Source: Candidatus Marinarcus aquaticus
Lineage (GTDB): Bacteria; Campylobacterota; Campylobacteria; Campylobacterales; Arcobacteraceae
Assembly (NCBI RefSeq): GCF_004116335.1
Contig: NZ_PDKN01000003.1
Span: 124,001-188,000, forward strand
DNA length: 64,000 bases
Direction of reading: 5' to 3'
In this document: positions 33,995 to 43,237 of the stretch, piece after piece
Position numbering within the stretch: position 1 is the first letter of the stretch
How the letters are laid out: each line of letters starts with the position of its first letter
Translations under genes and position numbers: made by a program
The notes under the pieces: generated by a model
Told to the model about the DNA's origin: nothing
Seen by the model: only the letters and a program-made list of their open reading frames with translations
Database searches by the model: none

Positions 33995-34726
33995 ATGAAA
34001 ATAAAAATTGAACGATTGAATACACAAAAAAACCCTCAGCAATTTAAACAAGAGTATGAAGTCTCATCGCAACGACTTTTAGATGCTTTGAATGAAATCA
34101 AAACCACTCAAGACAACACCCTAACCTATCGTTGCGGCTGTGGAAGTGGCGTGTGTGGAAGTTGTGCCGTACAAGTCAATGGTGTAGAGAGGCTTTCATG
34201 TAAAACCTACATCAATGAAGGCGATGTCGTCTCTGCCATCAAACGAAGTGAAGTGATACGAGACTTAGTAGTTAACCTTGAACATCAAGAGAAAGTACTT
34301 AAAACCTCTCATGCTTATTTGGAAGCGTATCAAGAAGAAACCATTACCCCACAAGATGAAAAGCTTATTGATGTACAAAGCAACTGTATTTTGTGTCAAA
34401 GTTGCTACAGCTCATGTCCCGTGTATGAAGTCAACCCTGACTTTCTGGGGCCTTATGCCTTAACTCGAGTATTAAGATATGTCAATGATAAAAAAGAGCA
34501 TCAAAGCAGGTCTAAAATTGATGCCATTCAAAGCAATGGGGTATGGGACTGTACTTTGTGTGGGAATTGCACGATGGTGTGTCCTCAATTCATTGACCCT
34601 AAAACCGATATCATGAATCTGCGCTCAAAGAGTGTCCAAGCAGGTTACAGTGACCCCAATATGAACAACATGGATTTTGACAGCGGTTTTAATACCGATT
34701 TTGGATTTAACCCCAATGGATTTTAA
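33995..34726 (+). CDS. Fumarate reductase/succinate dehydrogenase iron-sulfur subunit (E-type)
   Basis: A 243-aa electron-transfer subunit. The [2Fe-2S] ligands are C49, C54, C57 and C69 with SdhB spacing. A [4Fe-4S] site follows with CILCQSCYSSCP (131-141). The third site reads CTLCGNCTMVCP (186-196): the extra Cys189 replaces the hydrophobic residue of classical [3Fe-4S] subunits, a hallmark of E-type enzymes with a second [4Fe-4S] cluster. Starts 3 bp after the flavoprotein gene. The C-terminal 25 residues are rich in Asn, Phe and Gly, an unusual tail. It is last in the operon. Confidence 0.88.
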   Translation: MKIKIERLNTQKNPQQFKQEYEVSSQRLLDALNEIKTTQDNTLTYRCGCGSGVCGSCAVQVNGVERLSCKTYINEGDVVSAIKRSEVIRDLVVNLEHQEKVLKTSHAYLEAYQEETITPQDEKLIDVQSNCILCQSCYSSCPVYEVNPDFLGPYALTRVLRYVNDKKEHQSRSKIDAIQSNGVWDCTLCGNCTMVCPQFIDPKTDIMNLRSKSVQAGYSDPNMNNMDFDSGFNTDFGFNPNGF

Positions 34727-34758
34727 AGCATTGTAACCAAAATGTGTCTCTCGCCTTT

Positions 34759-34764
34759 TATAAT
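34759..34764 (+). promoter_or_regulatory. -10 box for the 63-aa gene
   Basis: TATAAT at 34759-34764, preceded by T-rich sequence, is placed about 28 nt before the ATG of the next small gene. No -35 is recognisable. Confidence 0.5.
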
Positions 34765-34791
34765 GCTCTAAATTTTTTTAAAGGCAAGCAC

Positions 34792-34983
34792 ATGGACAAA
34801 TCAACATATGAGAGAAAACTGACCGCATATAAGCTCTCTGATGCATCTGTTGAGCAAAAAGAAAAAGCCATTGAAACATTGAATTCTCAGTTTTATGGTA
34901 CAACTTCACAGAAAATGAAAGATTTACACGACTTCATCAACCAAAGTCAAGCAGAATTAAAAAGTGATGAATACTCTGCGTAA
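34792..34983 (+). CDS. Small acidic protein, function unknown (63 aa)
   Basis: The frame is open from 34744, but the -10 box at 34759 and the Shine-Dalgarno AAAGGCAAG place the start at the ATG at 34792 (63 aa). The product begins MDKSTYERKL and is predicted helical and charged throughout, without cysteines or membrane segment. It has its own promoter and converges with the TRAP binding-protein gene. No family recognised. Confidence 0.6.
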   Translation: MDKSTYERKLTAYKLSDASVEQKEKAIETLNSQFYGTTSQKMKDLHDFINQSQAELKSDEYSA

Positions 34984-35003
34984 ATAGACATAAGTCTATT
35001 TAC
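34980..35003. terminator. Convergent hairpin between the 63-aa gene and dctP
   Basis: GTAAATAGAC (34980-34989) and GTCTATTTAC (34994-35003) form a perfect 10-bp stem with a 4-nt loop. Both convergent stop codons lie in the stem. No strong U tract follows on either side, so efficiency is uncertain. Confidence 0.55.
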
Positions 35004-36058
35004 TGCAAATTATCTTTTAAATAGAGATAGTCCGACATCATTGACCACTCACGTACCTTTTTTATATAGGCTTTTTGAGAATCCAATACCTCTTTTAACA
35101 ATGGGTTTTTAGAGGTCATCTCACGAACCAAATCTTGATTGGCTTTTTTCATGGCATCCATAATAGGTTTTGAAAAGGTTTCCACTTTGATATTTGGATA
35201 CTCTTTTTTCATCTCTTGCCACGCCTCAGCATTCATATCATAATTTTGAATATACATATCATAAGCAGCCAATCGAATAGCGGCGATTAAGACTTTTTGC
35301 AAATGTTCTGGTAATTTCTTATAGACTCGTTGATTAATCAAAAACTGCATTTCACTGGCTGGTTCATGCCATCCTGTATAATAAAATGGGGCAATTTTAT
35401 GAAATCCCATTTTGATATCCATACTTGGGCCCACCCACTCCAATGCATCAATGGCATTGGTCTCTAAAGCCATATACAATTCACCCGGAGCAATGTTCGT
35501 TACTTGAACACCCAGGCGTGCCATAATTTCACCTGCAAACCCAGGGATTCGCATTTTAAGACCTTGTAAATCATCTAAGCTGTTAATCTCTTTTCGAAAC
35601 CATCCGCCCATTTGCACGCCCGTACTTCCCCCAGGAAACGAAAGAACATTATGCCGTGCATAAACTTTTTGCATCAACTCTAAACCACCCCCGTGATAAA
35701 ACCATGCATACTGCTCCGGTGCTGTTAATCCAAAGGGCATAGAGGTAAATGGCAAGGTATTAATATCTTTACCTTTCCAATAATATGAAGCAGTGTGACC
35801 TAAGTCATACTGTCCACCTTTAACCATATCTAAAATACCCAAAGGGGCTTTATGTTTATTGGCCGTATCTATTTGTATTTTAAGTTGGCCTTGCGAGAGC
35901 TCTTCAGCTAGTTGTGCCATGTTCTGTGCAGCATCAATCAGTGGAGAGAGTGTTGGTCCCCATGTTGTTGCCATTTTGAGTTTGTATACACGTGGTGCAG
36001 CAAACAAAGAGCTGACAGTAATACAAACCATAAAAAGTATCATCCAAGTACGTTTCAT
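35000..36058 (-). CDS. TRAP transporter substrate-binding protein (DctP family), orphan
   Basis: A 352-aa periplasmic binding protein with a signal peptide (start MKRTWMILFM, cleavage near SLFA-A). It shows the DctP-family landmarks: KMATTWGPTLSP at the mature N-terminus, GLKMRIPGFAGEIM with the carboxylate-binding Arg, and NAIDALEWVGPSMD. The GGSTGVQMGGW region is common in members binding 2-oxo or hydroxy acids. No dctQ or dctM membrane gene is adjacent, so it either shares a transporter elsewhere or feeds a sensor. The frame opens 9 codons upstream, but the ATG at 36058 gives the proper signal peptide. Confidence 0.9.
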   Translation of the reverse strand: MKRTWMILFMVCITVSSLFAAPRVYKLKMATTWGPTLSPLIDAAQNMAQLAEELSQGQLKIQIDTANKHKAPLGILDMVKGGQYDLGHTASYYWKGKDINTLPFTSMPFGLTAPEQYAWFYHGGGLELMQKVYARHNVLSFPGGSTGVQMGGWFRKEINSLDDLQGLKMRIPGFAGEIMARLGVQVTNIAPGELYMALETNAIDALEWVGPSMDIKMGFHKIAPFYYTGWHEPASEMQFLINQRVYKKLPEHLQKVLIAAIRLAAYDMYIQNYDMNAEAWQEMKKEYPNIKVETFSKPIMDAMKKANQDLVREMTSKNPLLKEVLDSQKAYIKKVREWSMMSDYLYLKDNLQ

Positions 36059-36127
36059 CTCATTCCTTTTTATAAGTTGGCGCATTATAACGGATTTTTG
36101 ATGTTACTTTTTTTATATAAAAAGGAA

Positions 36128-38539
36128 TTACTGATTATATTCTAAAATAAAAGCCTTTAATCTTTTCAAATCAACGGGTTTACTGTAGTAGTACCCTTGG
36201 CACAAATTACACTCATGTTGCATAAGAAACGCTTCATGCTCTTTGGTTTCAACTCCTTCAGCAATCACTTCAATACCTAAATTTTTTGCCATTGAAATCA
36301 CTGCACTTACAATGGCCTTATCATCTTCATCATTTGTGATGTCTTTTACAAATGAACGGTCAATTTTTAAGTACTTAATTGGAAACTTTTTAAGGTAATT
36401 CAAAGATGAATACCCCGTACCAAAATCATCAATTGAAATAGAAATCCCTTTTTTAACAAATTGATGCATGAGTTCAATGGCATGTTCGACATTGTCCATA
36501 ATCAAACTCTCTGTAATCTCTAACTCTAAAAGATTCACATCAAAAGGAAGGGATTTAATTAATCCAAAAATATATTTTTTAAGGTTTCTGTCTGTAAATT
36601 GTTTTGTTGAGAGGTTAATCGCCACAGTGATTTGACTCTTAAGCTCCTCATTGAGTTGCTTGATTTCACTCATGGCTTTATGTAAAATAATTTCGCCCAT
36701 AGGATTGATTAAACCACTGCTTTCAGCAATGCTGAGAAACTCATCAGGATAAACCAATCCTTTTTTAGGATGATTCCATCGTACAAGTGCTTCAACACTG
36801 ACCACTTTTTTTCTGTAAGGGTCAATTTTTGGCTGATAGTGCAGAAGAATTTCATCATTATTAAGTGCTTTTCTTAAATCACTCTCTACTCTTAAAAAGT
36901 TCAAAGTTCGGTCATTCATCTCATATTTAAAAAATTTATAACTGTCTTTTTTATCATTTTTTGCTTGGTACATTGCCAAGTCTGCATTTTTAATCACATC
37001 AAGTTTATGTGTGCCTTCATCGGGAAAGAGTGTGATTCCCATGCTCGTTGTAATAAAAATTTCTTGCCCCATAATATGGTAAGGCTCTTTTACATTTTTG
37101 AGTATTCGTTTGGCAATAAGATGAATGCGTTCAAGTTCAATGGGACCAGAGAGAATAATCGTAAATTCATCGCCCCCTATTCTACATAAAGAATCACTCT
37201 TTCTGGCAATTTGTTCCAGTCTTTTTGCTACTTGCACTAACAGTTCATCGCCTACTAGGTGACCCAAGCTGTCATTAATCATTTTAAAGTTATCCAAGTC
37301 TAATAAAAGCAGTGCACCCGAAGTATTATTTCGAATATTGAGATTAATCGCATGTTCCAATCGTGATTCAAAGTTGGTACGATTAGCTAAACCCGTTAAT
37401 GGATCATAAAATGCCAGACGCCTAAGAGTCTCTTCATTCTCTTTAATATGTGTGATGTCCTGAAAAATCCCCACATAATACTTTGGTTGTTTATAACGAT
37501 CATAAATCGTATTGATATACAACATTTTTGGGAAAATTTCACCCGTCTTTTTTCGATCCCAAATTTCACCGCTCCAAGACCCTTTAGTATGAAGACTCTC
37601 CCACATCTCTTTATAAAACTCTTTGCTGTGCCGTCCTGATTTTAATACACTGGGATTTTTCCCTACCATCTGCTCTTTTTTAAAACCCGTGATACGGGTA
37701 TACGCAGGGTTAATGTCAATAATTCTGGCATCTATGGTCGTCACGACAATGGCTTCAGAAACGTTTTCAATGATCTCTTTGGATAAAGAGAGTTGTTCTT
37801 CCATCGCTTTTTTATGAGAAGTGTCTAAAACAATCGCTATATATTGGGCTTCTTTGTCAATTTTAATTTTTTGAATACGTATTTCTACGTCATAATAAGA
37901 GCCATCTTTTCGTTGGTGTTGGGTTTCAAAAATGATAAACTTTTTATTAATTTTCAATCTTTTTTTGAAATCTTCTTGCCTCACTTGTGTGGCTATTTGC
38001 CAAGGATGAAGATTGAGTATCTCTTCATAACTGTATTGAATATTTTGTTGGGCTTGTTTATTGCAATATGTGATGGTATAGTTTTTTGCATTGATGATAT
38101 AAATCTCATTGAAACTGTTATCTACAATAATCCCCAGTGAGGTCAGTTTATGCTCCATAGATTTACGTGCAGAGATGTTTTTATACATCACCATGATAAA
38201 ATCATCATTGAGTTTTATAATTTCAATCTCTCGCCAACTTGAGATAAAATGATTGTTGTAATAACCAAAACTGAAATACTTTTTTTCTCCTGATTGATAG
38301 ACTTCAAAAAGAGCATCAAACAGACCAAACTCTTTAATGTTAGGGAAAATTTCTGTAATATAATGACCAATGATGCTCTCTTTTTCCAAACCTTCATCGC
38401 GCAGTGCGTTTTTATTAATATCAATAAGTTTAAAATCATCATTGATGTGTTCATATATGACGACGTTTAAAGATAAATCATCGATACTGAAACTATAAGG
38501 GGTGATATATCTTTGCACGTAAATATTCCTTTTCTTCAA
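36128..38539 (-). CDS. PAS-PAS-PAS-GGDEF-EAL cyclic-di-GMP protein
   Basis: An 803-aa soluble protein with three PAS regions (about 15-120, 130-245, 250-370), a diguanylate cyclase domain (about 380-540) with intact active site RIGGDEF, and a phosphodiesterase domain (about 555-800) with EALVRW, ELEITESLI, DDFGTGYSSL and AEGVET intact. Both enzymatic directions are therefore possible, with PAS inputs deciding. The third PAS has the RKTGEIFP pattern of redox or small-ligand PAS domains. No membrane segment. It is divergent from the chemoreceptor gene across a 247-bp gap. Confidence 0.95.
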   Translation of the reverse strand: MKKRNIYVQRYITPYSFSIDDLSLNVVIYEHINDDFKLIDINKNALRDEGLEKESIIGHYITEIFPNIKEFGLFDALFEVYQSGEKKYFSFGYYNNHFISSWREIEIIKLNDDFIMVMYKNISARKSMEHKLTSLGIIVDNSFNEIYIINAKNYTITYCNKQAQQNIQYSYEEILNLHPWQIATQVRQEDFKKRLKINKKFIIFETQHQRKDGSYYDVEIRIQKIKIDKEAQYIAIVLDTSHKKAMEEQLSLSKEIIENVSEAIVVTTIDARIIDINPAYTRITGFKKEQMVGKNPSVLKSGRHSKEFYKEMWESLHTKGSWSGEIWDRKKTGEIFPKMLYINTIYDRYKQPKYYVGIFQDITHIKENEETLRRLAFYDPLTGLANRTNFESRLEHAINLNIRNNTSGALLLLDLDNFKMINDSLGHLVGDELLVQVAKRLEQIARKSDSLCRIGGDEFTIILSGPIELERIHLIAKRILKNVKEPYHIMGQEIFITTSMGITLFPDEGTHKLDVIKNADLAMYQAKNDKKDSYKFFKYEMNDRTLNFLRVESDLRKALNNDEILLHYQPKIDPYRKKVVSVEALVRWNHPKKGLVYPDEFLSIAESSGLINPMGEIILHKAMSEIKQLNEELKSQITVAINLSTKQFTDRNLKKYIFGLIKSLPFDVNLLELEITESLIMDNVEHAIELMHQFVKKGISISIDDFGTGYSSLNYLKKFPIKYLKIDRSFVKDITNDEDDKAIVSAVISMAKNLGIEVIAEGVETKEHEAFLMQHECNLCQGYYYSKPVDLKRLKAFILEYNQ

Positions 38540-38649
38540 TTTTTAATTATTGTATCAAAAAAATCAGAAGATTAAAAAAATAACAAAAAAAATAATTCTT
38601 ATAAAGTCAATTATTTATGAAAGTGTGTAAAAAAAGCATGCTTTAAAAC

Positions 38650-38686
38650 AACAAAAAATAATAACTAAAATTATCTATTTTTTGTT
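38650..38686. repeat. AT-rich inverted repeat in a divergent promoter region
   Basis: AACAAAAAATA (38650-38660) and TATTTTTTGTT (38676-38686) are exact inverse 11-mers separated by 15 bp, between the divergent PAS-GGDEF-EAL and chemoreceptor genes. The low complexity means a chance origin is possible. Confidence 0.4.
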
Positions 38687-38743
38687 ATTTAATTTATTTA
38701 TAATTCATATTAAAGTGTAAAACTTAAGAATTTATTAAAAAAC

Positions 38744-38772
38744 TTAGGGTAGAATGTCACATATAACCCTAA
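38744..38772 (+). promoter_or_regulatory. Promoter/operator of the chemoreceptor gene
   Basis: A probable -10 (TAGAAT, 38750-38755) is flanked by TTAGGGT (38744-38750) and ACCCTAA (38766-38772), a 7-bp inverted repeat with 15-bp spacer. The Shine-Dalgarno AGGAG and GTG start follow at 38776-38789. Confidence 0.4.
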
Positions 38773-38786
38773 AGTAGGAGAAACAC

Positions 38787-41348
38787 GTGTTAAAATCACT
38801 TTCAATTAAAGCAAAATTATTGCTTATTGTTATCAGTTCCATTGTCATAGTCTCTGTAGCAATGCTGATTCAATCAGTACTTTCATTAGAAGAGACATCG
38901 GACATGGTCATTGAAAAATTCCAAAAAGATGCCTATGAGACCAAAGAGACTGAACTTCAAAACTACGTCTCTTTGGCAATGAAAACCATCCAATCGTATT
39001 ATGCGAGAACGGCACCCGATAAGGTTAAAAAAGAGGTGGAAACCACTTTAGAGAACCAAACAAACTTTATCTTGTCCATCATCGAAGGTAAATATAAAAA
39101 ATACAAAGGGAAAATTCCAGATAATCAACTCAAAGATATGATCAAATCTTCTGTTGAACACTCACGATATGGGGAAACAGGATATTTTTGGATCAATGAC
39201 TTAGATGCAAACATCATCATGCACCCCATCAAACCTGCCCTTAATGGGAAAAATATGTCTGAATACAAAGACCAAGCAGGGAAACGAATCTTTTTTGAGT
39301 TCGCAAAAATTGCCAAAGAGAAAGGTGAAGGTTTTGTAGATTACGTATGGCCAAAACCTGGCTTTGATAAACCCCAACTTAAAGTATCATACGTAAAACT
39401 CTTTAAACCCTATAACTGGGTTATTGGAACAGGTGAATATGTTGATAATGTCAGTGAACACCTTAAAAAAGAGGCTTTAGAAGCTATCAGTAATATGAAG
39501 TATGGGAAAGATGGGTATTATTGGATTAATGACTCTCATCCTAAAATGGTCATGCACCCAATCAAACCCTCTTTAAATGGAAGTGATTTAACACAAAACA
39601 CTGATGCCAAAGGGAAACAACACTTTGTTGAAATGGTCAAAGTTGCCAATGCGAATGCCGAAGGTGGTTTGGTGCGATATTGGTGGGAAAAACCAGGTAA
39701 AAAAGGTGAATCCATTGAAAAATTCTCATACGTCCAGAAGTTTGAACCGTGGGATTGGATTATTGGTACGGGGGCATATGTAGATAACATTGAAGCAAAA
39801 ATTGCAGAGATGAGAGCTGAAACACAATCTCAAATTGAGCGTGTTATTATTAGAAACTGTATCATTATCTTTTTCATTATGATTGTGCTTGCCTTTTTAA
39901 TGGCCATGATTTCAAATAATGCTATTTTTAAACCATTGAATAAGTTTGAAAATGGTCTACTTGGATTCTTTAAATATTTAAATAAAGAGCAACCTGACGT
40001 GGATTTCTTAGATGACAGTGCCCATGATGAGATTGGAACTATGGCTAAAATCATCAACCAAAATTTAGGTAAAACGAAATCTCTTATTGAACAAGATGCA
40101 GCTTTGATTGCAGATGTAACACGAGTAGTTGATGAGATTCGAAAAGGGTATTTACACAACAGAGTTGAAAAAGAGACTGAAAATGAATCGTTACAACAAC
40201 TTCAAAATAAACTCAATGAGATGTTAGATAACCTTGAAACTAATATTGGACGAGATACCAATATCATTCTTAATGTACTGGCACAGTATGGTCAACTGGA
40301 CTTCAGAGATAACATTAAAGAGGCACAAGGTAAAGTAGAGATTGCCATCAATAACTTAGCAAAAATCATCAACCAAATGTTGGCTGAGAATAAAGAAAAT
40401 GGTCTGACACTGGATGCGAGCTCAAACATCTTATTAACCAACGTAGATACACTCAACCGTAACTCTACAGAAACAGCAGCGGCACTTGAAGAGACAGCTG
40501 CGGCACTCGAAGAGATCACAAGTACCATTGTCAATAACACCAACAACATTGCAACCATGGCAGAGTACTCAAATGAACTCTCTGAATCTATTAAAGTAGG
40601 ACAAGGTTTAGCTGCTTCAACAGTGAAAGCAATGGATGAAATTAACGACCAAACTGAAGCAATTGCAGACGCCATTACGGTCATTGACCAAATTGCATTC
40701 CAAACCAATATTCTTTCACTGAATGCTGCAGTTGAAGCAGCAACAGCAGGTGAAGCGGGTAAAGGGTTTGCTGTGGTTGCTCAAGAGGTACGTAACCTTG
40801 CAGCCAGAAGTGCAGAAGCCGCAAAAGAAATCAAAGCACTGGTTGAAAATGCCACACTTAAAACCAATGCCGGTAAAGATGGTGCTGATAAAATGATTCA
40901 AGGATATGAAACCCTCAATTCAAATATTCAAAAAACAACAGCAACCATCAACTCCATTGCAGAGGCTTCTAAAGAGCAACGAATTGGTATCGAACAAATC
41001 AATGATGCAGTGAATCAACTCGATCAACAAACACAACAAAACGTTGCTATTTCTAATACAACTCACTCTGTTGCCGTTCAAACTGATGAAATTGCAAAAC
41101 TGGTTGTCTCTTCAGCCAATGAAAAAGAGTTTATAGGAAAAGATTCTGTAAAAGCCAAAAGCATTGTGACAGATAGCACCCCTAAAAAACCAGTGAAAAA
41201 AGAGTCTTCTTCTGAGAAAAAAGAGAAAAAAACTGAACCTAAAAAAGAGGTTGAAAAAAAACAACCAGAGAAAAAAACACTCACCAAACCTGTAGAAAAA
41301 TTCCAAAGCAAAAAAAGTGCTGCTGATGATGAGTGGGAAAGCTTCTAA
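38787..41348 (+). CDS. Methyl-accepting chemotaxis protein with two Cache domains and C-terminal WExF motif
   Basis: An 853-aa chemoreceptor: helix 1 (about 9-32), periplasmic region with two similar single-Cache units, marked by [11 protein letters not shown] (128-138) and [11 protein letters not shown] (239-249), each followed by MHPIKP and a late W-x-IGTG-Y-VDN element; helix 2 (about 357-377); linker; and a cytoplasmic signalling hairpin whose tip is the conserved [19 protein letters not shown]. The tail is a long Lys/Glu-rich linker (about 785-840) ending in EWESF, like the xWxxF pentapeptide that tethers CheR/CheB in other bacteria. Duplicated Cache domains of this type usually bind small carboxylates; ligand unknown. 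GTG start. Confidence 0.95.
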   Translation: MLKSLSIKAKLLLIVISSIVIVSVAMLIQSVLSLEETSDMVIEKFQKDAYETKETELQNYVSLAMKTIQSYYARTAPDKVKKEVETTLENQTNFILSIIEGKYKKYKGKIPDNQLKDMIKSSVEHSRYGETGYFWINDLDANIIMHPIKPALNGKNMSEYKDQAGKRIFFEFAKIAKEKGEGFVDYVWPKPGFDKPQLKVSYVKLFKPYNWVIGTGEYVDNVSEHLKKEALEAISNMKYGKDGYYWINDSHPKMVMHPIKPSLNGSDLTQNTDAKGKQHFVEMVKVANANAEGGLVRYWWEKPGKKGESIEKFSYVQKFEPWDWIIGTGAYVDNIEAKIAEMRAETQSQIERVIIRNCIIIFFIMIVLAFLMAMISNNAIFKPLNKFENGLLGFFKYLNKEQPDVDFLDDSAHDEIGTMAKIINQNLGKTKSLIEQDAALIADVTRVVDEIRKGYLHNRVEKETENESLQQLQNKLNEMLDNLETNIGRDTNIILNVLAQYGQLDFRDNIKEAQGKVEIAINNLAKIINQMLAENKENGLTLDASSNILLTNVDTLNRNSTETAAALEETAAALEEITSTIVNNTNNIATMAEYSNELSESIKVGQGLAASTVKAMDEINDQTEAIADAITVIDQIAFQTNILSLNAAVEAATAGEAGKGFAVVAQEVRNLAARSAEAAKEIKALVENATLKTNAGKDGADKMIQGYETLNSNIQKTTATINSIAEASKEQRIGIEQINDAVNQLDQQTQQNVAISNTTHSVAVQTDEIAKLVVSSANEKEFIGKDSVKAKSIVTDSTPKKPVKKESSSEKKEKKTEPKKEVEKKQPEKKTLTKPVEKFQSKKSAADDEWESF

Positions 41349-41354
41349 GCTTTC
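41337..41354 (+). terminator. Hairpin at the end of the chemoreceptor gene
   Basis: GAAAGCTT (41337-41344) and AAGCTTTC (41347-41354) are exact inverses and enclose the stop codon. With a minimum loop, 7 bp can form; no long U tract follows. Confidence 0.4.
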
Positions 41355-41448
41355 TGCTCATTATATGAACACCTCTTTCATCTGATATTCATTTTCAATT
41401 CATCTGTACTTTTTATAATCCCTCAAACCATTTGTTTGAGGATTTATC

Positions 41449-43116
41449 ATGCACATACGCAATCTTTTATACCATTTCTTGTTTTTTTTCTATTTTTCAG
41501 CTGTCTATCAAGCTCTGTGCTTTACTTTTAATGTCTCTGGCTTTGTAGGATTAAGAGAGTCCTTTTTTTTAAGTTTTTTATGGTTTATACCACTTTTACT
41601 GTTACCTTCTTACCATAAAATCATTACAGGTGTGATTGGTCTTCTTCTTTGGAGTACTTCATTAGCAAGCTTAGGTTATTTTATGATGTACGGACAAGAG
41701 TTTTCTCAAAGCGTTTTGTTTATCATTTTTGAATCCAATATGAAAGAGAGCAGTGAGTTTCTTCACACTTATTTTGCATGGTGGATGGTACCAGCACTCT
41801 TATTCTATACATCAATGAGTCTTTTTTTATGGAAAAAATTAGAACCCATTAAACTGAAAATGGCCTATAAACCGTTTGCCATTGTTTTTGCTCTGTTACT
41901 GGTAACAAAAACGTTCACAAGTCTTTATTTTATTGACAATAAAGGATTTGAAAAAGCTTACGACAAACAACTCTCTCGAATGCAAGCGGCTGCTCCGTGG
42001 AATTTAATTGTAGGGTATCAAAAGTATACATTACAACTTCAACAGATGCAAAGTCTCTTAAAAAACAATCAAAACTTGCCAAAACTTACACATTTTACAA
42101 CTCAATACAACCAACCTAATACCATGGTATTGGTCATTGGAGAATCCACTAACAGAAATCGAATGAGCCTTTATGGTTATAAAAGAGAAACGAGTCCTCA
42201 TCTTAAAAAGATGAAAGATGAATTACTGGTGTTTGATAATGTCTTTTCTCCTCGTCCGTATACGATTGAAGTATTACAACAAGCATTGACATTTGCAGAT
42301 GAAAAAAATCCTGATTGGTACTTAGACAAACCCAATCTGATGAACATCATGAAACAAGCAGGATATGAGACCTATTGGATAACCAACCAACAAACACAAA
42401 CCAAACGAAACACAATGCTCACCACTTTTTCGCAAATGGCAGACCATCAAGTCTATTTAAATAACAATCGTCGACAAAACAGCTCTTCTTATGATGAAGT
42501 AGTGTTTGAGCCTTTTAAGGAGGTGCTTTCACACAATGAAATTAAGAAAAAGTTTATTGTCGTGCATCTTTTAGGTGCACATTCCCGATACGACTACCGA
42601 TACCCTGAAACATTTTCACAATTTAATAATGAGCCTGTACAAAGAGTTTTAGATGCAAAACAACAGGCTTATTATAACTACTATGATAATGCGATTTTAT
42701 ATAACGATTATGTGGTTTCCACGCTGATTAATGAGGTGAAAAAACAAAAAAGAGCCTCTTCTCTTCTTTATTTTTCAGATCATGGAGAAGAGGTGTATGA
42801 TGATATGAGCAAAATTAAGATGGGACGAAATGAAGCAGACCCTACACTTGCCATGTATACAGTACCTTTTATTGTTTATGGCAATGCATCTTGGAAAGCC
42901 ATGCACTCATATGAACATATGAATATCTACACGCACCGTCTGTACTCATCATCCAATCTGCTTTACAGTTATTGTGATTTAGCGGGTATTCGTTTTGATG
43001 GTTTTGAACAAAAAAAGAGTATTTTTAATACGGCGTATGAAACGCAACCTGTATTTATTGGGGATCCAATGAAAAAAGCAACGTTAAGGGATTTAAGGGA
43101 GAAACCGTTAGGGTAG
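41449..43116 (+). CDS. Phosphoethanolamine transferase (CptA/EptC-like sulfatase family)
   Basis: A 555-aa inner-membrane enzyme with five N-terminal helices (about 1-165) and a periplasmic alkaline-phosphatase-like domain. VLVIGESTNRNRMSLYGY (about 226-243) carries the metal-binding Glu and the Thr nucleophile as in CptA and EptA; HLLGAHSRYDYRYP and SDHGEEVYD (near 443) are the other metal-site motifs. Such enzymes add phosphoethanolamine to lipid A or core sugars, and in Campylobacter EptC also to the flagellar rod protein. Acceptor here is unknown. No polymyxin-response regulator is adjacent. Confidence 0.92.
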   Translation: MHIRNLLYHFLFFFYFSAVYQALCFTFNVSGFVGLRESFFLSFLWFIPLLLLPSYHKIITGVIGLLLWSTSLASLGYFMMYGQEFSQSVLFIIFESNMKESSEFLHTYFAWWMVPALLFYTSMSLFLWKKLEPIKLKMAYKPFAIVFALLLVTKTFTSLYFIDNKGFEKAYDKQLSRMQAAAPWNLIVGYQKYTLQLQQMQSLLKNNQNLPKLTHFTTQYNQPNTMVLVIGESTNRNRMSLYGYKRETSPHLKKMKDELLVFDNVFSPRPYTIEVLQQALTFADEKNPDWYLDKPNLMNIMKQAGYETYWITNQQTQTKRNTMLTTFSQMADHQVYLNNNRRQNSSSYDEVVFEPFKEVLSHNEIKKKFIVVHLLGAHSRYDYRYPETFSQFNNEPVQRVLDAKQQAYYNYYDNAILYNDYVVSTLINEVKKQKRASSLLYFSDHGEEVYDDMSKIKMGRNEADPTLAMYTVPFIVYGNASWKAMHSYEHMNIYTHRLYSSSNLLYSYCDLAGIRFDGFEQKKSIFNTAYETQPVFIGDPMKKATLRDLREKPLG

Positions 43117-43118
43117 TA

Positions 43119-43193
43119 TGGTGACCACGACTGGATTTGAACCAGTGACCACCACCATGTCAAGGTGGCACTCTACCACTGAGTTACGCGGTC
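43119..43193 (-). tRNA. tRNA-Val (anticodon GAC)
   Basis: Minus-strand cloverleaf: acceptor GACCGCG/CGTGGTC, D arm with AACTCAGTGGTAGAGT, anticodon stem CCACC/GGTGG with loop TTGACAT (anticodon GAC), T arm ACTGG/CCAGT with loop TTCAAAT, discriminator A and encoded CCA at 43119-43121. Its 3' end is 2 bp from the stop of the phosphoethanolamine transferase. Confidence 0.95.
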
Positions 43194-43237
43194 AAATTGA
43201 TATAGAATAATAGTATATCAATGCTTAAAAATAGCCT

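Noticed and set aside
38774-38789. AAACACGTGTTAAA at the chemoreceptor start as parS
   Set aside because: It shares the CACGTG core but the flanks differ (ACACGTGT rather than TTTCACGTGAAA).
40292-40708. 138-aa minus-strand frame inside the chemoreceptor gene
   Set aside because: It is a shadow of the conserved signalling domain with no start signal and no sensible protein composition.
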